A stretch of DNA of 64,000 nt from an uncultured Pirellula sp. (GCA_903892355.1 CAITIE010000104.1:1-64000); one strand, 5' to 3'; shown: positions 43,456 through 53,268, counted from the first letter of the stretch. A program made the numbers and translations. The notes: generated by a model not told the origin, from the letters alone.

Positions 43456-44721
43456 ATGACAACTCTGCAGCGTCAAGACCCCGCTGTTTGGGCAGCAATC
43501 CAATCGGAAGCCCTACGCCAACAAGATGGCCTGGAGATGATCGCCAGCGAAAACTACACCAGCGTCGCTGTGATGCAGGCTGTCGGCAGCGTCCTTACTA
43601 ATAAATACGCAGAAGGCTATCCGGGACGCCGATACTATGGTGGATGCGAGTTTGTCGATGTCGTTGAGAATCTCGCCATCGAACGCGCAAAGGAATTGTT
43701 CGGTGCCGAACATGCCAATGTGCAACCTCATTCCGGCTCGCAAGCCAACACCGCTGTCTATTTGTCCCAACTCCAACCCGGAGACACTGTACTCGGACTG
43801 GATTTGGCCCAAGGTGGTCACTTGACCCACGGAATGTCGCTGAACATCAGTGGGAAGTTGTACAAGTTCCATTCGTACGGAGTGGATCCTGTAAACCATC
43901 GGATCGACTTTGATCAAGTCGCAGCGCTAGCGAAAGAACATCGTCCCAAGCTTATTGTCGCAGGTGCCAGCGCGTACCCTCGCGAAATCTTTCATGATCG
44001 CTTCGCCGAGATCGCGAAAGACGTCGGAGCAAAACTATTGGTTGACATGGCCCATTATGCGGGGTTGGTTGCAGCAGGTATCCATAACTCTCCGGTTCCC
44101 TATGCCGATTTCGTAACGACGACAACCCACAAAACACTTCGGGGACCACGGAGTGGATTGATTCTATGCAAATCAGAGTACGCGAAACCCATCAACAGCG
44201 CCGTTTTCCCTGGCATCCAAGGTGGACCGTTGATGCACGTTGTTGCTGGCAAAGCGGTCTGCTTTGGTGAAGCCCTTTTGCCTAGCTTCAAAGAGTACGG
44301 CAAACACGTCGTCGCAAACTCCCGAGCCCTCGCGGAAGTTCTCCTCAGCAATGGCTTGCGTTTGATCAGCGGCGGAACCGACAACCATTTGGTCCTCGTC
44401 GATGTGACCAGCTTCGGCATCGGAGGTAAAGTCGCCGAAAAAGCCCTCGAACACTGTGGCGTGACCGTCAACATGAATATGATCCCCTTCGATACTCGCA
44501 AACCCATGGATCCCAGCGGCATCCGAATCGGTAGCCCCGCTCTAACGACGCGAGGGATGGGAACCGAAGAGTTCCGACGCATCGGTCAATGGATCGCCAC
44601 GGCGCTGAAATCCCACGATGACGCGACCACGCTATCCCAAATACGAAATGAAGTCCGGGAACTGACCAACCACTTCCCTGTCCCAGCAGCAGGTTTGGCA
44701 ACCGTTGGCACAGAAAACTAG
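43456..44721 (+). CDS. glyA: Serine hydroxymethyltransferase
   Basis: Interconverts serine and glycine with tetrahydrofolate, feeding one-carbon metabolism. The 421-residue protein has the standard motifs [56 protein letters not shown] and the PLP-lysine motif [13 protein letters not shown]. The 300 bp upstream show no riboswitch that I recognise and no Shine-Dalgarno, which is not rare in this group. It precedes the receiver-protein operon by 71 bp. Confidence 0.97.
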   Translation: MTTLQRQDPAVWAAIQSEALRQQDGLEMIASENYTSVAVMQAVGSVLTNKYAEGYPGRRYYGGCEFVDVVENLAIERAKELFGAEHANVQPHSGSQANTAVYLSQLQPGDTVLGLDLAQGGHLTHGMSLNISGKLYKFHSYGVDPVNHRIDFDQVAALAKEHRPKLIVAGASAYPREIFHDRFAEIAKDVGAKLLVDMAHYAGLVAAGIHNSPVPYADFVTTTTHKTLRGPRSGLILCKSEYAKPINSAVFPGIQGGPLMHVVAGKAVCFGEALLPSFKEYGKHVVANSRALAEVLLSNGLRLISGGTDNHLVLVDVTSFGIGGKVAEKALEHCGVTVNMNMIPFDTRKPMDPSGIRIGSPALTTRGMGTEEFRRIGQWIATALKSHDDATTLSQIRNEVRELTNHFPVPAAGLATVGTEN

Positions 44722-44792
44722 ACAGCCCGTCAGTTCTTGCGTCCGAATCAGTCTCATTAACCCAGTTTGAACCAACATCGAGGAGACTTCCG

Positions 44793-45227
44793 GTGTCACT
44801 TCCAAAGATACTCATCGCTGATGACAACGCAGCCAACCGAGAGTTGCTCGAAGCACTCCTCGCGAAATTCGACTGCGACACTGCGATCGCGGTCGATGGC
44901 AAAGACACCCTCGAGCAAGTCGAAAAATTCGGACCGGACTTGATCCTACTCGATGTGATGATGCCGAAACTAAGCGGCTTCGAGGTCTGCCGAAAGCTGA
45001 AAAGCGACCCCAAAACTTCGAAAATCATGATCCTCATGGTGACCGCGCTCAGCGAACTCGGGGATATCGAAAGGGCCGTCGAGGCTGGAACGGATGACTT
45101 TCTTTCTAAGCCTGTCAACAGCCTCGAGTTCCAACGCCGCGTTAGCAACATGCTGAAACTGAAAGGAACCGAGGACGAACTCGAGCGTTTGCGCGCATAC
45201 ATCCGCGAAATGGAAGAGCGACCGTGA
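44793..45227 (+). CDS. Single-domain response regulator (receiver, CheY/DivK-like)
   Basis: A 144-residue receiver with the acidic pair in ILIADDNAANRE, the phosphoacceptor Asp in LILLDVMMPKLSGFE, the switch Thr in LMVTAL and the Lys in DDFLSKPVNSLEF. No output domain is attached; a C-terminal helix (EDELERLRAYIREMEE) may extend alpha5 or mediate dimers. A partner kinase is not in the window. GTG start with GAGGAGA upstream. It is followed after one base by the methyltransferase gene. Confidence 0.93.
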   Translation: MSLPKILIADDNAANRELLEALLAKFDCDTAIAVDGKDTLEQVEKFGPDLILLDVMMPKLSGFEVCRKLKSDPKTSKIMILMVTALSELGDIERAVEAGTDDFLSKPVNSLEFQRRVSNMLKLKGTEDELERLRAYIREMEERP

Positions 45228-45228
45228 T

Positions 45229-45954
45229 ATGATCGCTAGTACCGAGGACGCCAACACACAGTTGCAGTCTAAACTCTCGCGCCATCAATCCAACCTTCTA
45301 CTCGCGCGGCTTCAGCGAAAAGTTCCCATCGAACATGTTTCAACCACCATCGCGGGGATTTCCTATCCATGGACCCGCGTGATCGATCCGGACAAACTCC
45401 TCGAACACGCTCTTCAAAATAACGAAGACGGAAACGTCGAAACCGATCCATTTTGGGCGGCAACCTGGCGAGCAGCCATCGGTCTCGATCGCTACATCGG
45501 AACGCTTCCCGACCTCCACGGAATCGACGTACTGGAATTGGGGGGAGGCAGTGGGAGAGCCGGAATTGCAACCGCTCTTCGTGGTGCCAATGTCTGTATC
45601 ACCGACGCTTCGAACATGGCGTTGCTCATGTGCCGCTACAACGCTCGCTTTGTTGCCAACAAAGTCTACGTACGTCGGCTCGACTGGGCAAAACCCTTTG
45701 AACTGCAACGAAGATTCCCAATCATTATTGGGTCGGATATCGTCTACAACCCGTCTCTATACCCTATCCTAGAACCTTGTTTGCGGCATTTTCTCAGCGA
45801 CAATGGGGTAGTGCTCCTGAGCGAACCACAAAGGCATACCGGCGACCGCTTTGAAAAATGGATCCGAGCCGCAGGTTGGAACTGCCAGCCTTCCCTCATC
45901 GATCTCAACGACGGCGAGCGCCAAATCCGAATCTTTCGTTGCCAACTTGCATAG
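45229..45954 (+). CDS. Class I SAM methyltransferase, METTL21/methyltransferase-16-like
   Basis: A 241-residue protein with Rossmann motif I VLELGGGSGRAGIATAL, an acidic loop CITDAS, and GSDIVYNPSLYPIL, which contains the DxxY motif of the seven-beta-strand lysine methyltransferase group (METTL18/20/21, Pfam Methyltransf_16). FWAATWRAAIGL upstream of motif I is the typical WpaA/W element. A protein substrate is likely by family; bacterial METTL20-like enzymes modify ETF-beta, but ETF genes are not nearby. ATG 45229 begins one base after the receiver stop codon. Confidence 0.85.
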   Translation: MIASTEDANTQLQSKLSRHQSNLLLARLQRKVPIEHVSTTIAGISYPWTRVIDPDKLLEHALQNNEDGNVETDPFWAATWRAAIGLDRYIGTLPDLHGIDVLELGGGSGRAGIATALRGANVCITDASNMALLMCRYNARFVANKVYVRRLDWAKPFELQRRFPIIIGSDIVYNPSLYPILEPCLRHFLSDNGVVLLSEPQRHTGDRFEKWIRAAGWNCQPSLIDLNDGERQIRIFRCQLA

Positions 45955-45963
45955 TTTACTCCC

Positions 45964-48900
45964 ATGCGATTCCTCAACCAGCCAACAGCCGTTTGTATCC
46001 TGCTGATCCTGTGCTGCGTGGGATGCGGCGATAACAACCCATCTTCCCAAGATGGGCAAAAAACATCGGGATCAACCAGCGGACAAACCGATCGCAAACC
46101 ACAGTCTTCCGAGAAACGTGCTTCCTCGTTCCGCTCCTTGAAACTCCTCGAAGGTGAAAAGTTCGACGAAGCATGGAAAGAATGCCAAAGCGTCCTGCTG
46201 ACAACACCCAATGATACGCGGGCCCTCTACGTCGCGTCACAAATACTGAATCGAAGGAACCGACTCGAACAATCGCTCCAAATGGTCGACCGCATTCCTG
46301 CAAACGATCCGGAATACGGCCTGATCGCCCATCGCGGCGCCGTCGTTTGGTGCTTGAACAATGTCGCACTTTCCGATGCCGAACAGCGAGCCTCGCGCCT
46401 CCTAGATATACATCCCAAAGACCCTGAACTGCTCAAAAGCATGGCTGCCATTCTCGATCTTCAAGGCAGACGCTACGAGTCAAGCCTTTGGATGCAGCGA
46501 TTGGTTGCAATCGGCAACATGGACATTGCCACCTTGGTACTAGCTGTGGATACCGCTAAGCCAGTGCAAAGCGAGGAAATCATCTTGCGTAAATTGGAAC
46601 AGTCTCCCAACGATAGTCGTCTCAAAAGTTCTCTCGCCTTTGGAGCGATCTTCGAAAAGGATCCAGAACGAGCCGAACGAATATTCCGCGAAATCATCGC
46701 TTCTCCCAACGCCGCAGCAGCTTGCCACGCAGGACTCGGTTTGTCCCTCATCGAACAAGAGAAATTTGGGGAACTCCCCAATTGGCTTGCGTCAGTACCA
46801 CGCCCAGCCTCGGATGCGATCCCAATGTTCTGGCGCGTGCTGGGCTTATGGTACCAACATGATGAAGCGTTCGAAGAAGCGATCTATTGCTTTACGAAAA
46901 GCGTCGAATTAGACCCTTTCGATTTCCTAGCAATCGCTCCCCTCGCGCAATCTTTATTGGCAAATGGTCAATCTGAAAATGCCGCCCTAGCGGAAGCGCT
47001 ATTTCAACAGATGCAGCTCGCGAACCGAAACATCAACTATTCCAGGGACGGATTTCGTCGCCCCGAATGGTTGCTCCAAATCGCCGATGCTCTCGACCAA
47101 CATGGGCGCGGCATCGAAGCGACGGCTTGGCGAGAGATCAACGAAACCGCGAATGACAAAAATCCCACTGTCCTTGCAAACCTTCAGAAACAACGCAAGC
47201 AACAGATTGCGGCATTTTCCTCCCCACAACCAAAATCCAATCTCCCCTGGACGAGCGATTCGCTCCCCTCGCCAGACCTAAATCTGCTAGCCTCGCGTGC
47301 TCCTGCCACGCCCGAGGCGAGTGCACCTTCCATCGCCTCCTTATCCGGACAGGTAACCTTCAAACTGGATTGGATCGATGTTGCGAGAGGGTTAGGTGTC
47401 GACTTCCAATTCCAAAACGGCGACGACAAAAACGCTATCGGAATGCAAACCTATCAAAGCAATGGTGGTGGGGCTGGGAGTATCGACTTTGATCGCGATG
47501 GCTGGCCCGATCTCTACGCCGTGCAAGGTGGCGGCGACCCTCGCTTCCCAAACACCAATTTACCTTCCGCCCTGTTCAGAAATGAACGAGGCGAACGAAT
47601 GGTCAATGTCGCGTCCTATTCACATGTCACCAACATGGCTTACGGTCAAGGAGTCGCGGTGGGTGACTGGGATCAAGACGGATACCCAGACATGCTGCTC
47701 CTGAACTTCGGACAGAATCGTCTTCTACGAAACATGGGGGATGGAACCTTTGAAAACGTCGACGTGCCCGCCATGAACCGCCACATTGAGAAAGCGCCGG
47801 TTTGGAGCGTCAGCGGCGCCATCGCCGATGTCGATGGAGACCAACTCCCAGACCTGATCGAGGTAAATTATTCTTCAGGCTCCGACGTTATTACGCATCA
47901 ATGCCTCAGCCAAGACAAACGTCTCCAAGTATGCCGACCAACCGAGTTCCCGGCGTCGAAAGACTTTATCTATTTGAGCGATGGTCAAGGCGGCTTTCGA
48001 CTTGGAAATGAGCAATGGAACATGGAGCTCGACGAAGGCCGCGGATTGGGAATCATTGTTGGCAACCTCGACAATCAGTTCGGCAATGATATCTATATTG
48101 CCAACGACATGTCTGCCAACAACCTGCTCATCAGCCATCCTGACCCGAAAAAAGAGGGACGGTTCGCCCTAGGCGATGAAGCCGTGCGACGAGGATGCGC
48201 AGTCGACATCCAAGGCAAACCGCAGGCCAGCATGGGCGTCGGGTGCGCCGACGTCGATCGCAATGGAACGCTCGATCTGTTCATGACCAATTTCATCGAT
48301 GAATACAATGCGGTTTACACACAGAGCCCAAGCCACTTCTACCAAGATGCATCGCGTCGATATCGATTGATCGATCCCAAGAAGAAAACACTTGGATTCG
48401 GCGCTCAATTGATCGATCTCGATCGAGACGGCTGGCAAGACATCTTCGTGGTCAATGGGCACGTCGACGACTACCGATCCAAAGGCCAACCCTTCCAAAT
48501 GAGACCGCAGGTGTTTCTGCAACGGGAGAACGCCTTTGCAGAGCAAACGAGCGAGAGCCTCGGCAGCTTCTTTGAGAAAGAATACTTATCGAGAAGCCTT
48601 GGACTCTGGGACTTCAATCGAGATGGACAATTGGACGCCTATGTCACCCACCTAGATCATCCGATCTCGATCCTCAAAAACCATTCGACATCCGATGGGG
48701 CTTGGATCTCGATCGAACTCGTCGGTACCCAGTCAGAACGGGATGCCATCGGGGCACAACTCGAGGTCCGTGTCGGCGAACAACGCTGGATCCATCAACG
48801 CTTGGCAGGAAACGGTTTTGAATGCAGCAATGATCCATCGATCTATCTAGGCCTTGGCCGGGTCCAGTCCATTGATGAATTGACCCTCACCTGGCCATCT

Positions 48901-49005
48901 GGATCTATTTCTCGATTCCAACACGTTTCTCCCAATCAGCGGTATCGGATCGTGGAGTCGATCGATGAATTGATGGAGGATTCTCTTGAATCCAACCAAC
49001 GCTGA
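45964..49005 (+). CDS. Lipoprotein with TPR repeats and FG-GAP/ASPIC-UnbV (CRTAC1-type) propeller
   Basis: A 1013-residue protein with a lipoprotein signal (LLILCCVGCGDN; cleavage before C20). Residues about 55-400 are TPR-like helical pairs. From about 450 FG-GAP/VCBS repeats with calcium-binding loops follow: DFDRDGWPDLYAV, DWDQDGYPDMLLL, DVDGDQLPDLIEV, DVDRNGTLDLFMT, DLDRDGWQDIFVV and DFNRDGQLDAYVT. The C-terminal about 90 residues are an ASPIC/UnbV domain (LVGTQSERDAIGAQLEV, then YLGLGRVQSIDELTLTWPSG). CRTAC1-like proteins are abundant in planctomycetes, are surface-exposed and are thought to bind ligands or scaffold. It overlaps the next gene by 20 bp. Confidence 0.93.
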   Translation: MRFLNQPTAVCILLILCCVGCGDNNPSSQDGQKTSGSTSGQTDRKPQSSEKRASSFRSLKLLEGEKFDEAWKECQSVLLTTPNDTRALYVASQILNRRNRLEQSLQMVDRIPANDPEYGLIAHRGAVVWCLNNVALSDAEQRASRLLDIHPKDPELLKSMAAILDLQGRRYESSLWMQRLVAIGNMDIATLVLAVDTAKPVQSEEIILRKLEQSPNDSRLKSSLAFGAIFEKDPERAERIFREIIASPNAAAACHAGLGLSLIEQEKFGELPNWLASVPRPASDAIPMFWRVLGLWYQHDEAFEEAIYCFTKSVELDPFDFLAIAPLAQSLLANGQSENAALAEALFQQMQLANRNINYSRDGFRRPEWLLQIADALDQHGRGIEATAWREINETANDKNPTVLANLQKQRKQQIAAFSSPQPKSNLPWTSDSLPSPDLNLLASRAPATPEASAPSIASLSGQVTFKLDWIDVARGLGVDFQFQNGDDKNAIGMQTYQSNGGGAGSIDFDRDGWPDLYAVQGGGDPRFPNTNLPSALFRNERGERMVNVASYSHVTNMAYGQGVAVGDWDQDGYPDMLLLNFGQNRLLRNMGDGTFENVDVPAMNRHIEKAPVWSVSGAIADVDGDQLPDLIEVNYSSGSDVITHQCLSQDKRLQVCRPTEFPASKDFIYLSDGQGGFRLGNEQWNMELDEGRGLGIIVGNLDNQFGNDIYIANDMSANNLLISHPDPKKEGRFALGDEAVRRGCAVDIQGKPQASMGVGCADVDRNGTLDLFMTNFIDEYNAVYTQSPSHFYQDASRRYRLIDPKKKTLGFGAQLIDLDRDGWQDIFVVNGHVDDYRSKGQPFQMRPQVFLQRENAFAEQTSESLGSFFEKEYLSRSLGLWDFNRDGQLDAYVTHLDHPISILKNHSTSDGAWISIELVGTQSERDAIGAQLEVRVGEQRWIHQRLAGNGFECSNDPSIYLGLGRVQSIDELTLTWPSGSISRFQHVSPNQRYRIVESIDELMEDSLESNQR

Positions 49006-50314
49006 TTCACGCAAACCGCCTGCTCGACCTCGCCTCGAGAGCCTCGACCAGTTTCGCGGTTATGCAGTGGCATCGATGGTCGTCGTCAACTTCCTCGGTG
49101 CGTTCGCAGTCACTCCGAGGGTCCTAAGACACACCAACGACTACTGCAGTTATGCCGATACGGTCATGCCCCACTTCCTCTTCGCGGTAGGATTTGCTCT
49201 CGCGATCGTTTGGGGACGAACCGCGACATCCGGCGCCGACTCTCAACGCCGTACGCAATGGCGCCTGGTGCGTCGCTCTCTGACGCTTGCCGCCGTAGCA
49301 TTTCTGCTTTACTTCCCGTGGGGAACAAACAACCTGCCAACGCAGTTTTTCGAATCGAGTTTTTGGTTTTCCGTGTTCAAGCGGGACTGGTTCCAAACAC
49401 TTACCCACATCGCTGCAACCACGCTTTGGATGCTCCCGATGCTCAAGTGGGGGCCCGTGAAACGCTCCGTTTGGTTAGCCACAAGTATCTTGCTTCACGC
49501 ATTCCTCTCGGAAATCTTCTATTTCCACTGGGTCCACGCTTCCCCTGGTGGAATCGATGGTGGACCACTCGGATTTCTAACCTGGCTAATCCCAGCCTCC
49601 ATTGGTCTATGGGCGGGTGAGGCAATGCAGCGACTCGATCCAAGAACTCTCGAAGCACTACCACTGGCGAGTGCCAAGAAACCCCTTCGAGCAAAATGCC
49701 TTTTTGTAGCCTGCGCTCTCATGCTGCTAGGCTATTCGATGTCATGCTTAACCCGCCACTTTGACAGGAACGACCGTGGAATTGAATCAAGCCAAAAGTT
49801 AGCGGAAAGCCCAGTGCTGGGCTTAGGATTCCCAGCCGACAGCGAGGACAACCACAGCGAGAACAACGACAGCGAGAACAACGACAGCGAGACTAACGAC
49901 AGCGGCACGCCCCATTCAAACTCATCCGGTGCGTGGCAACACTTCCTTGCAGAGCCACCCTTCGTCCCACCACCCAGCTATCCCAAGCGTGCTTGGAACT
50001 ATTGGATGATGAGCCAGAAGGCGGGGACTTTGTCCTACCAATCCTTTGCAGGTGGACTGTCGCTATTGGTCTTCTTGCTCTTCGACTGGGCCTCTGAACG
50101 CATTCGGAGCAGATGGAACCCACTGACGACGTTGGGACGAAATGCCATCGCATGCTACATCGCCCACGGTTTTTTGATCGATGCGATCTCTTCAGGATGG
50201 CTCCAAAAAACATCACCAGAATCCCATGTTTTGCTGGGTCTTTTTCTCGTCCTGTCGGCCACCTTCGGGCTCGCAAAGTTCCTGGAATGGCGAGGTATCT
50301 TTTTGCGGCTGTAG
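48986..50314 (+). CDS. HGSNAT-like/DUF5009 multispanning membrane protein
   Basis: A 442-residue membrane protein. The start RLESLDQFRGYAVASMVVVN with the 'LD-FRG' motif and the HFLFAVGFALAI segment match the heparan-alpha-glucosaminide N-acetyltransferase/DUF5009 group of acyltransferase-like proteins. Eight to ten membrane helices follow, ending with GRNAIACYIAHGFLIDAI. Between helices lies a hydrophilic loop (about 270-320) with a 5-residue repeat of the SENND type. The likely role is transfer of acyl groups to a surface glycan. It is the last gene of the operon starting at the receiver gene. Confidence 0.85.
   Translation: MNPTNADSRKPPARPRLESLDQFRGYAVASMVVVNFLGAFAVTPRVLRHTNDYCSYADTVMPHFLFAVGFALAIVWGRTATSGADSQRRTQWRLVRRSLTLAAVAFLLYFPWGTNNLPTQFFESSFWFSVFKRDWFQTLTHIAATTLWMLPMLKWGPVKRSVWLATSILLHAFLSEIFYFHWVHASPGGIDGGPLGFLTWLIPASIGLWAGEAMQRLDPRTLEALPLASAKKPLRAKCLFVACALMLLGYSMSCLTRHFDRNDRGIESSQKLAESPVLGLGFPADSEDNHSENNDSENNDSETNDSGTPHSNSSGAWQHFLAEPPFVPPPSYPKRAWNYWMMSQKAGTLSYQSFAGGLSLLVFLLFDWASERIRSRWNPLTTLGRNAIACYIAHGFLIDAISSGWLQKTSPESHVLLGLFLVLSATFGLAKFLEWRGIFLRL
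49841..49900 (+). repeat. 15-bp in-frame minisatellite in the HGSNAT-like gene
   Basis: Four copies of a 15-bp unit (AGCGAGAACAACGAC and variants), starting at 49841, 49856, 49871 and 49886, code for a Ser-Glu-Asn-Asn-Asp repeat in an acidic loop. Unit length keeps the frame. Confidence 0.92.
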
Positions 50315-50337
50315 ACCCATGCTGTACCGCTAGCGAA

Positions 50338-51561
50338 TCACTGCGACCTTCCAACCGCAAGCATCAACTCAGCGTGCGCTTCATGCCACTCCACCCAACA
50401 CTTGAGGACCTCCCCTTCGGCTTGTGCTAATTCCATCCTTGCCGAAATCTGCTCGGCGAGGTTACCACGTGCCTCACTCAATCGCTCCAACTGCAGCATA
50501 CGTTGCTTCCAAGCGTCTACCAACGCCCGAGCATTCACCCATCGGAGCGCGGCAGACCGCTTCTTCTCGAATGCGATTTCCACTTCTACGGTTACTTGCT
50601 GGCTGCGAGCCGCGATCAACGCATCGAGCCAACTCTGCCGACGCTGCAACTCGCCGTCTCTTCCCCAAACCAGGGGCTTGATACAGCTTTTCCATCGGTA
50701 CTTGCTCTCTAACCCTTGGGGCAATCCAAGTACCTCGGATGCGTAGCGATCGAACTCCTCGAGATCCCTAGTGCCGATCCTGCATCGAAGTGTATGCAGC
50801 AGACGCAGATCCCCACGACCACGTATCGCCTCGTTGACATACTCGCAGACATCCATATCGCTTGGAATTAGGTTCGATTCAAACACCGGTGCGTAGACGC
50901 AAGCAACCTGAGAACCGACCAGAAGTGACAACTGCGTACGAAGCTGCCCCAATTTTGACGTCGCCGCCAATCGCTGGCCTTCGACTTGCAAACGCAATCG
51001 CAGCAACTGCATGGGGTCGCTGATTCCTATGCCTTGCTCGACAAGTTTATCCTGGGCGAGTTGTTGGATCTCTAAGTATCGAAGCAAATCATCCTGCAAG
51101 GTGATAGCCGCCGAGGCTGCAGCAATCCCATGATGCAACTGCACAGCACTCGACGCCGCTCGCTCGCGTTCTCTTTGCTCCAATGCACTCGCGATACACT
51201 CCTGAAGCCCATTTTCCGGACGCCTGACGAGCGAGACAATCCAATTCCTCCGCTCAGAATAATCGTTATCGAGTAGACGCTCTGAACGAATCATATTCGC
51301 TGCGGTAGCATTCGTTGCGGCCATGTCGGCAATCTGAGACGCATCGAGTTCCAGCCGTGGGACCACCAGTGCCGGCGGCATCAAGGTCATATCCAAAGTT
51401 GCTTGGCCGGCCAGATCCAAGCTAGATACAGGTTGCACCGCATTTGAAACCGATGGGCCTATGCTGTCTTCCTCGATCCCTCCACCCTCGGCCGACTTCA
51501 ATCCGCTAGCAAATAGGAACGCAGTGAACAACAACGTCGAATACACGGGTGCGAGGTTCAT
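50338..51561 (-). CDS. TolC-like outer-membrane efflux family protein
   Basis: From ATG 51561 the protein has 407 residues with a signal peptide (LAPVYSTLLFTAFLFASGLKS). The remainder is mainly long amphipathic helices rich in Gln, Glu and Leu: a first block about 100-210, with LLRLRLQVEGQRLAATSKLGQLRTQL typical of the TolC repeat, and a second block about 290-400. The C-terminal WHEAHAELMLAVG corresponds to the conserved TolC-end 'Ax-L-xA-G' helix. No RND or MFP partner gene is adjacent, so an orphan outer-membrane channel or a divergent structural relative is likely. Confidence 0.7.
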   Translation of the reverse strand: MNLAPVYSTLLFTAFLFASGLKSAEGGGIEEDSIGPSVSNAVQPVSSLDLAGQATLDMTLMPPALVVPRLELDASQIADMAATNATAANMIRSERLLDNDYSERRNWIVSLVRRPENGLQECIASALEQRERERAASSAVQLHHGIAAASAAITLQDDLLRYLEIQQLAQDKLVEQGIGISDPMQLLRLRLQVEGQRLAATSKLGQLRTQLSLLVGSQVACVYAPVFESNLIPSDMDVCEYVNEAIRGRGDLRLLHTLRCRIGTRDLEEFDRYASEVLGLPQGLESKYRWKSCIKPLVWGRDGELQRRQSWLDALIAARSQQVTVEVEIAFEKKRSAALRWVNARALVDAWKQRMLQLERLSEARGNLAEQISARMELAQAEGEVLKCWVEWHEAHAELMLAVGRSQ

Positions 51562-51859
51562 CCAGACGGATTGGCAAGAGAGCCCCTGGCTCGCGAACAA
51601 CTCGCAAGTTTTCGTGGTGAGCAAATTCCCACACCTCGGGTGTCGCATGGAACCTCGGCGGACAGACCTTCAACGCTAGCATTTATAACGATCATGACGG
51701 ATCCACTGCTGGGATCGATTGTTTGACACCCCGCACTGAACGAATCCACCAGAAATGCGGGACGTGCGAGTTAGGTAAAAGATGCGGGCGCGGCATCAGA
51801 TCTGCGGGGGCAAACACAGCCGATCCCACAAGAGGTCTCTAACCGATTTCTAAGACGGT

Positions 51860-51960
51860 GCCGCTAGGCGATTGCGGTGAAGCCGCTAGGCGATTACGGT
51901 GAAGCCGCTAAGCGATTACGGTGAAGCCGCTAAGCGATTACGGTGAAGCCGCTAGGCGTT
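51860..51960. repeat. 22-bp tandem repeat, 4.5 copies, containing the purD stop codon
   Basis: Copies of a 22-bp unit beginning GCCGCTAGGCGATTACG start at 51860, 51882, 51904 and 51926, with a partial copy at 51948-51960. The copies differ only at single positions (A/G). The purD stop codon (TAG on the minus strand, 51954-51952) lies in the partial copy, so the array starts in the last codons of purD and extends into the intergenic space. Confidence 0.93.
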
Positions 51961-53268
51961 GGCTGCCATCTTTTCGATATACATAGCGGCTTTGTCGCTG
52001 ATATCTTTGCGGCACCACGCACCCGGCCAGCGAATGGCTTGCACCCCTTTGTACGCTTGGAGCTTTGCATTGGCGAGACTAGCGCCGATGGCGGTGACTC
52101 CCAAAACACGACCACCATGGGTGAGCACCTTGCCATCCTGCATTTTGGTACCTGCGTGAAATACCTTCACATCGGAAACTTCGGCGGCGGCATCCAAACC
52201 GGTGATCTCTTCGCCGGTACGATATTCGCCAGGGTAACCCGCGCTGGCCATGACCACACAAATCGATGGGCGAGGATCCCAGCGGGGGGGCTCGATCTCA
52301 TCGAGCCGCCCATCGACGGTCGCTTCCAACAGATCGAGCAAATCGCTTTGCAGTCGCATCAACAACGGTTGGCACTCGGGATCCCCGAAGCGAACGTTGT
52401 ACTCGAGTACTTTAGGCCCCGTCTGTGTCAACATAAGTCCAGCGTACAAAACTCCCTTGAAGGGCTTGCGATTCCTCTTCATCGTGTGAATCGAAGGGAC
52501 CAAAATTTTGTCTTGAATGGTCTCCAACAGTTCCTCGGTCATGATCGGCGTCGGCGAATAAGCTCCCATACCGCCGGTATTGGGACCTGTATCACCATCA
52601 TAGGCCGCCTTGTGGTCCTGGGCAGCAGGCAACGGCACGATGGTGCGACCGTCGGTGATCGCCAGAACGCTCACTTCGGGACCCTCGAGACGTTCCTCAA
52701 TCACCATTTGCAAACCGGCCTTGCCAAACTCGCTCTTGCGTCCAATACGGTCAATGGCATCCAGAACCTCTTCCCGTCGCGAGCAGACGATCACCCCTTT
52801 ACCACTTGCCAATCCATCTGCTTTCACCACCAGAGGCGTTCGGTCCCGATCATTGGGATAGCGAGCCTTCACATAACGCATGGCGCTATCCGCATCGCGA
52901 AAAACCTGATAATCCGCCGTTGGAACATCCGCTTGCCGCAACAACAATTTGCAGAAGACCTTGCTCGATTCAAGCTGTGCAGCCGCACGGGAAGGCCCAA
53001 ATGCTCGGATCTTCTCGCTCGCCAGCGCGTCGACAAGTCCCAGAGACAATGGCAATTCAGGACCAACAACGACCAAGTCGACTTTCTCTTTCTTCGCGAA
53101 TTGCACCAAGCCCTTGATGTCGTCCGCTGCGATCGAAACATTCTCCCCTTCTTGGGCTGTCCCCGCGTTCCCCGGAGCGATCCACAACCGCTTCATTCGA
53201 GGGCTCTGGCTCAACCGCCAAGCCAACGCGTGTTCCCGACCACCATTTCCGACAACCAAAACTCTCAT
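51952..53268 (-). CDS. purD: Phosphoribosylamine-glycine ligase
   Basis: Second-step enzyme of purine synthesis; ligates glycine to phosphoribosylamine with ATP. The 438-residue protein has the ATP-grasp motifs VLVVGNGGREHALAWRL (N-domain), LVVVGPELPLSLGLVD, PLVVKADGLASGKGVIVC (ATP-grasp Lys and loop), EERLEGPEVSVLAI and ARFGDPECQPLLMR-like VRFGDPECQPLLMRL. The start ATG 53268 follows AGGA and the sequence opens with MRVLVVGNGG, as in the family; the frame extends upstream to 53343 without conservation. Nearly all of the antisense strand is also open, which is a composition effect. Confidence 0.96.
   Translation of the reverse strand: MRVLVVGNGGREHALAWRLSQSPRMKRLWIAPGNAGTAQEGENVSIAADDIKGLVQFAKKEKVDLVVVGPELPLSLGLVDALASEKIRAFGPSRAAAQLESSKVFCKLLLRQADVPTADYQVFRDADSAMRYVKARYPNDRDRTPLVVKADGLASGKGVIVCSRREEVLDAIDRIGRKSEFGKAGLQMVIEERLEGPEVSVLAITDGRTIVPLPAAQDHKAAYDGDTGPNTGGMGAYSPTPIMTEELLETIQDKILVPSIHTMKRNRKPFKGVLYAGLMLTQTGPKVLEYNVRFGDPECQPLLMRLQSDLLDLLEATVDGRLDEIEPPRWDPRPSICVVMASAGYPGEYRTGEEITGLDAAAEVSDVKVFHAGTKMQDGKVLTHGGRVLGVTAIGASLANAKLQAYKGVQAIRWPGAWCRKDISDKAAMYIEKMAANA

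Noticed and set aside
22458..51960. Short direct repeats as possible CRISPR arrays
   Set aside because: All arrays are head-to-tail with no spacers, units under 25 bp and no cas genes; they are minisatellites.
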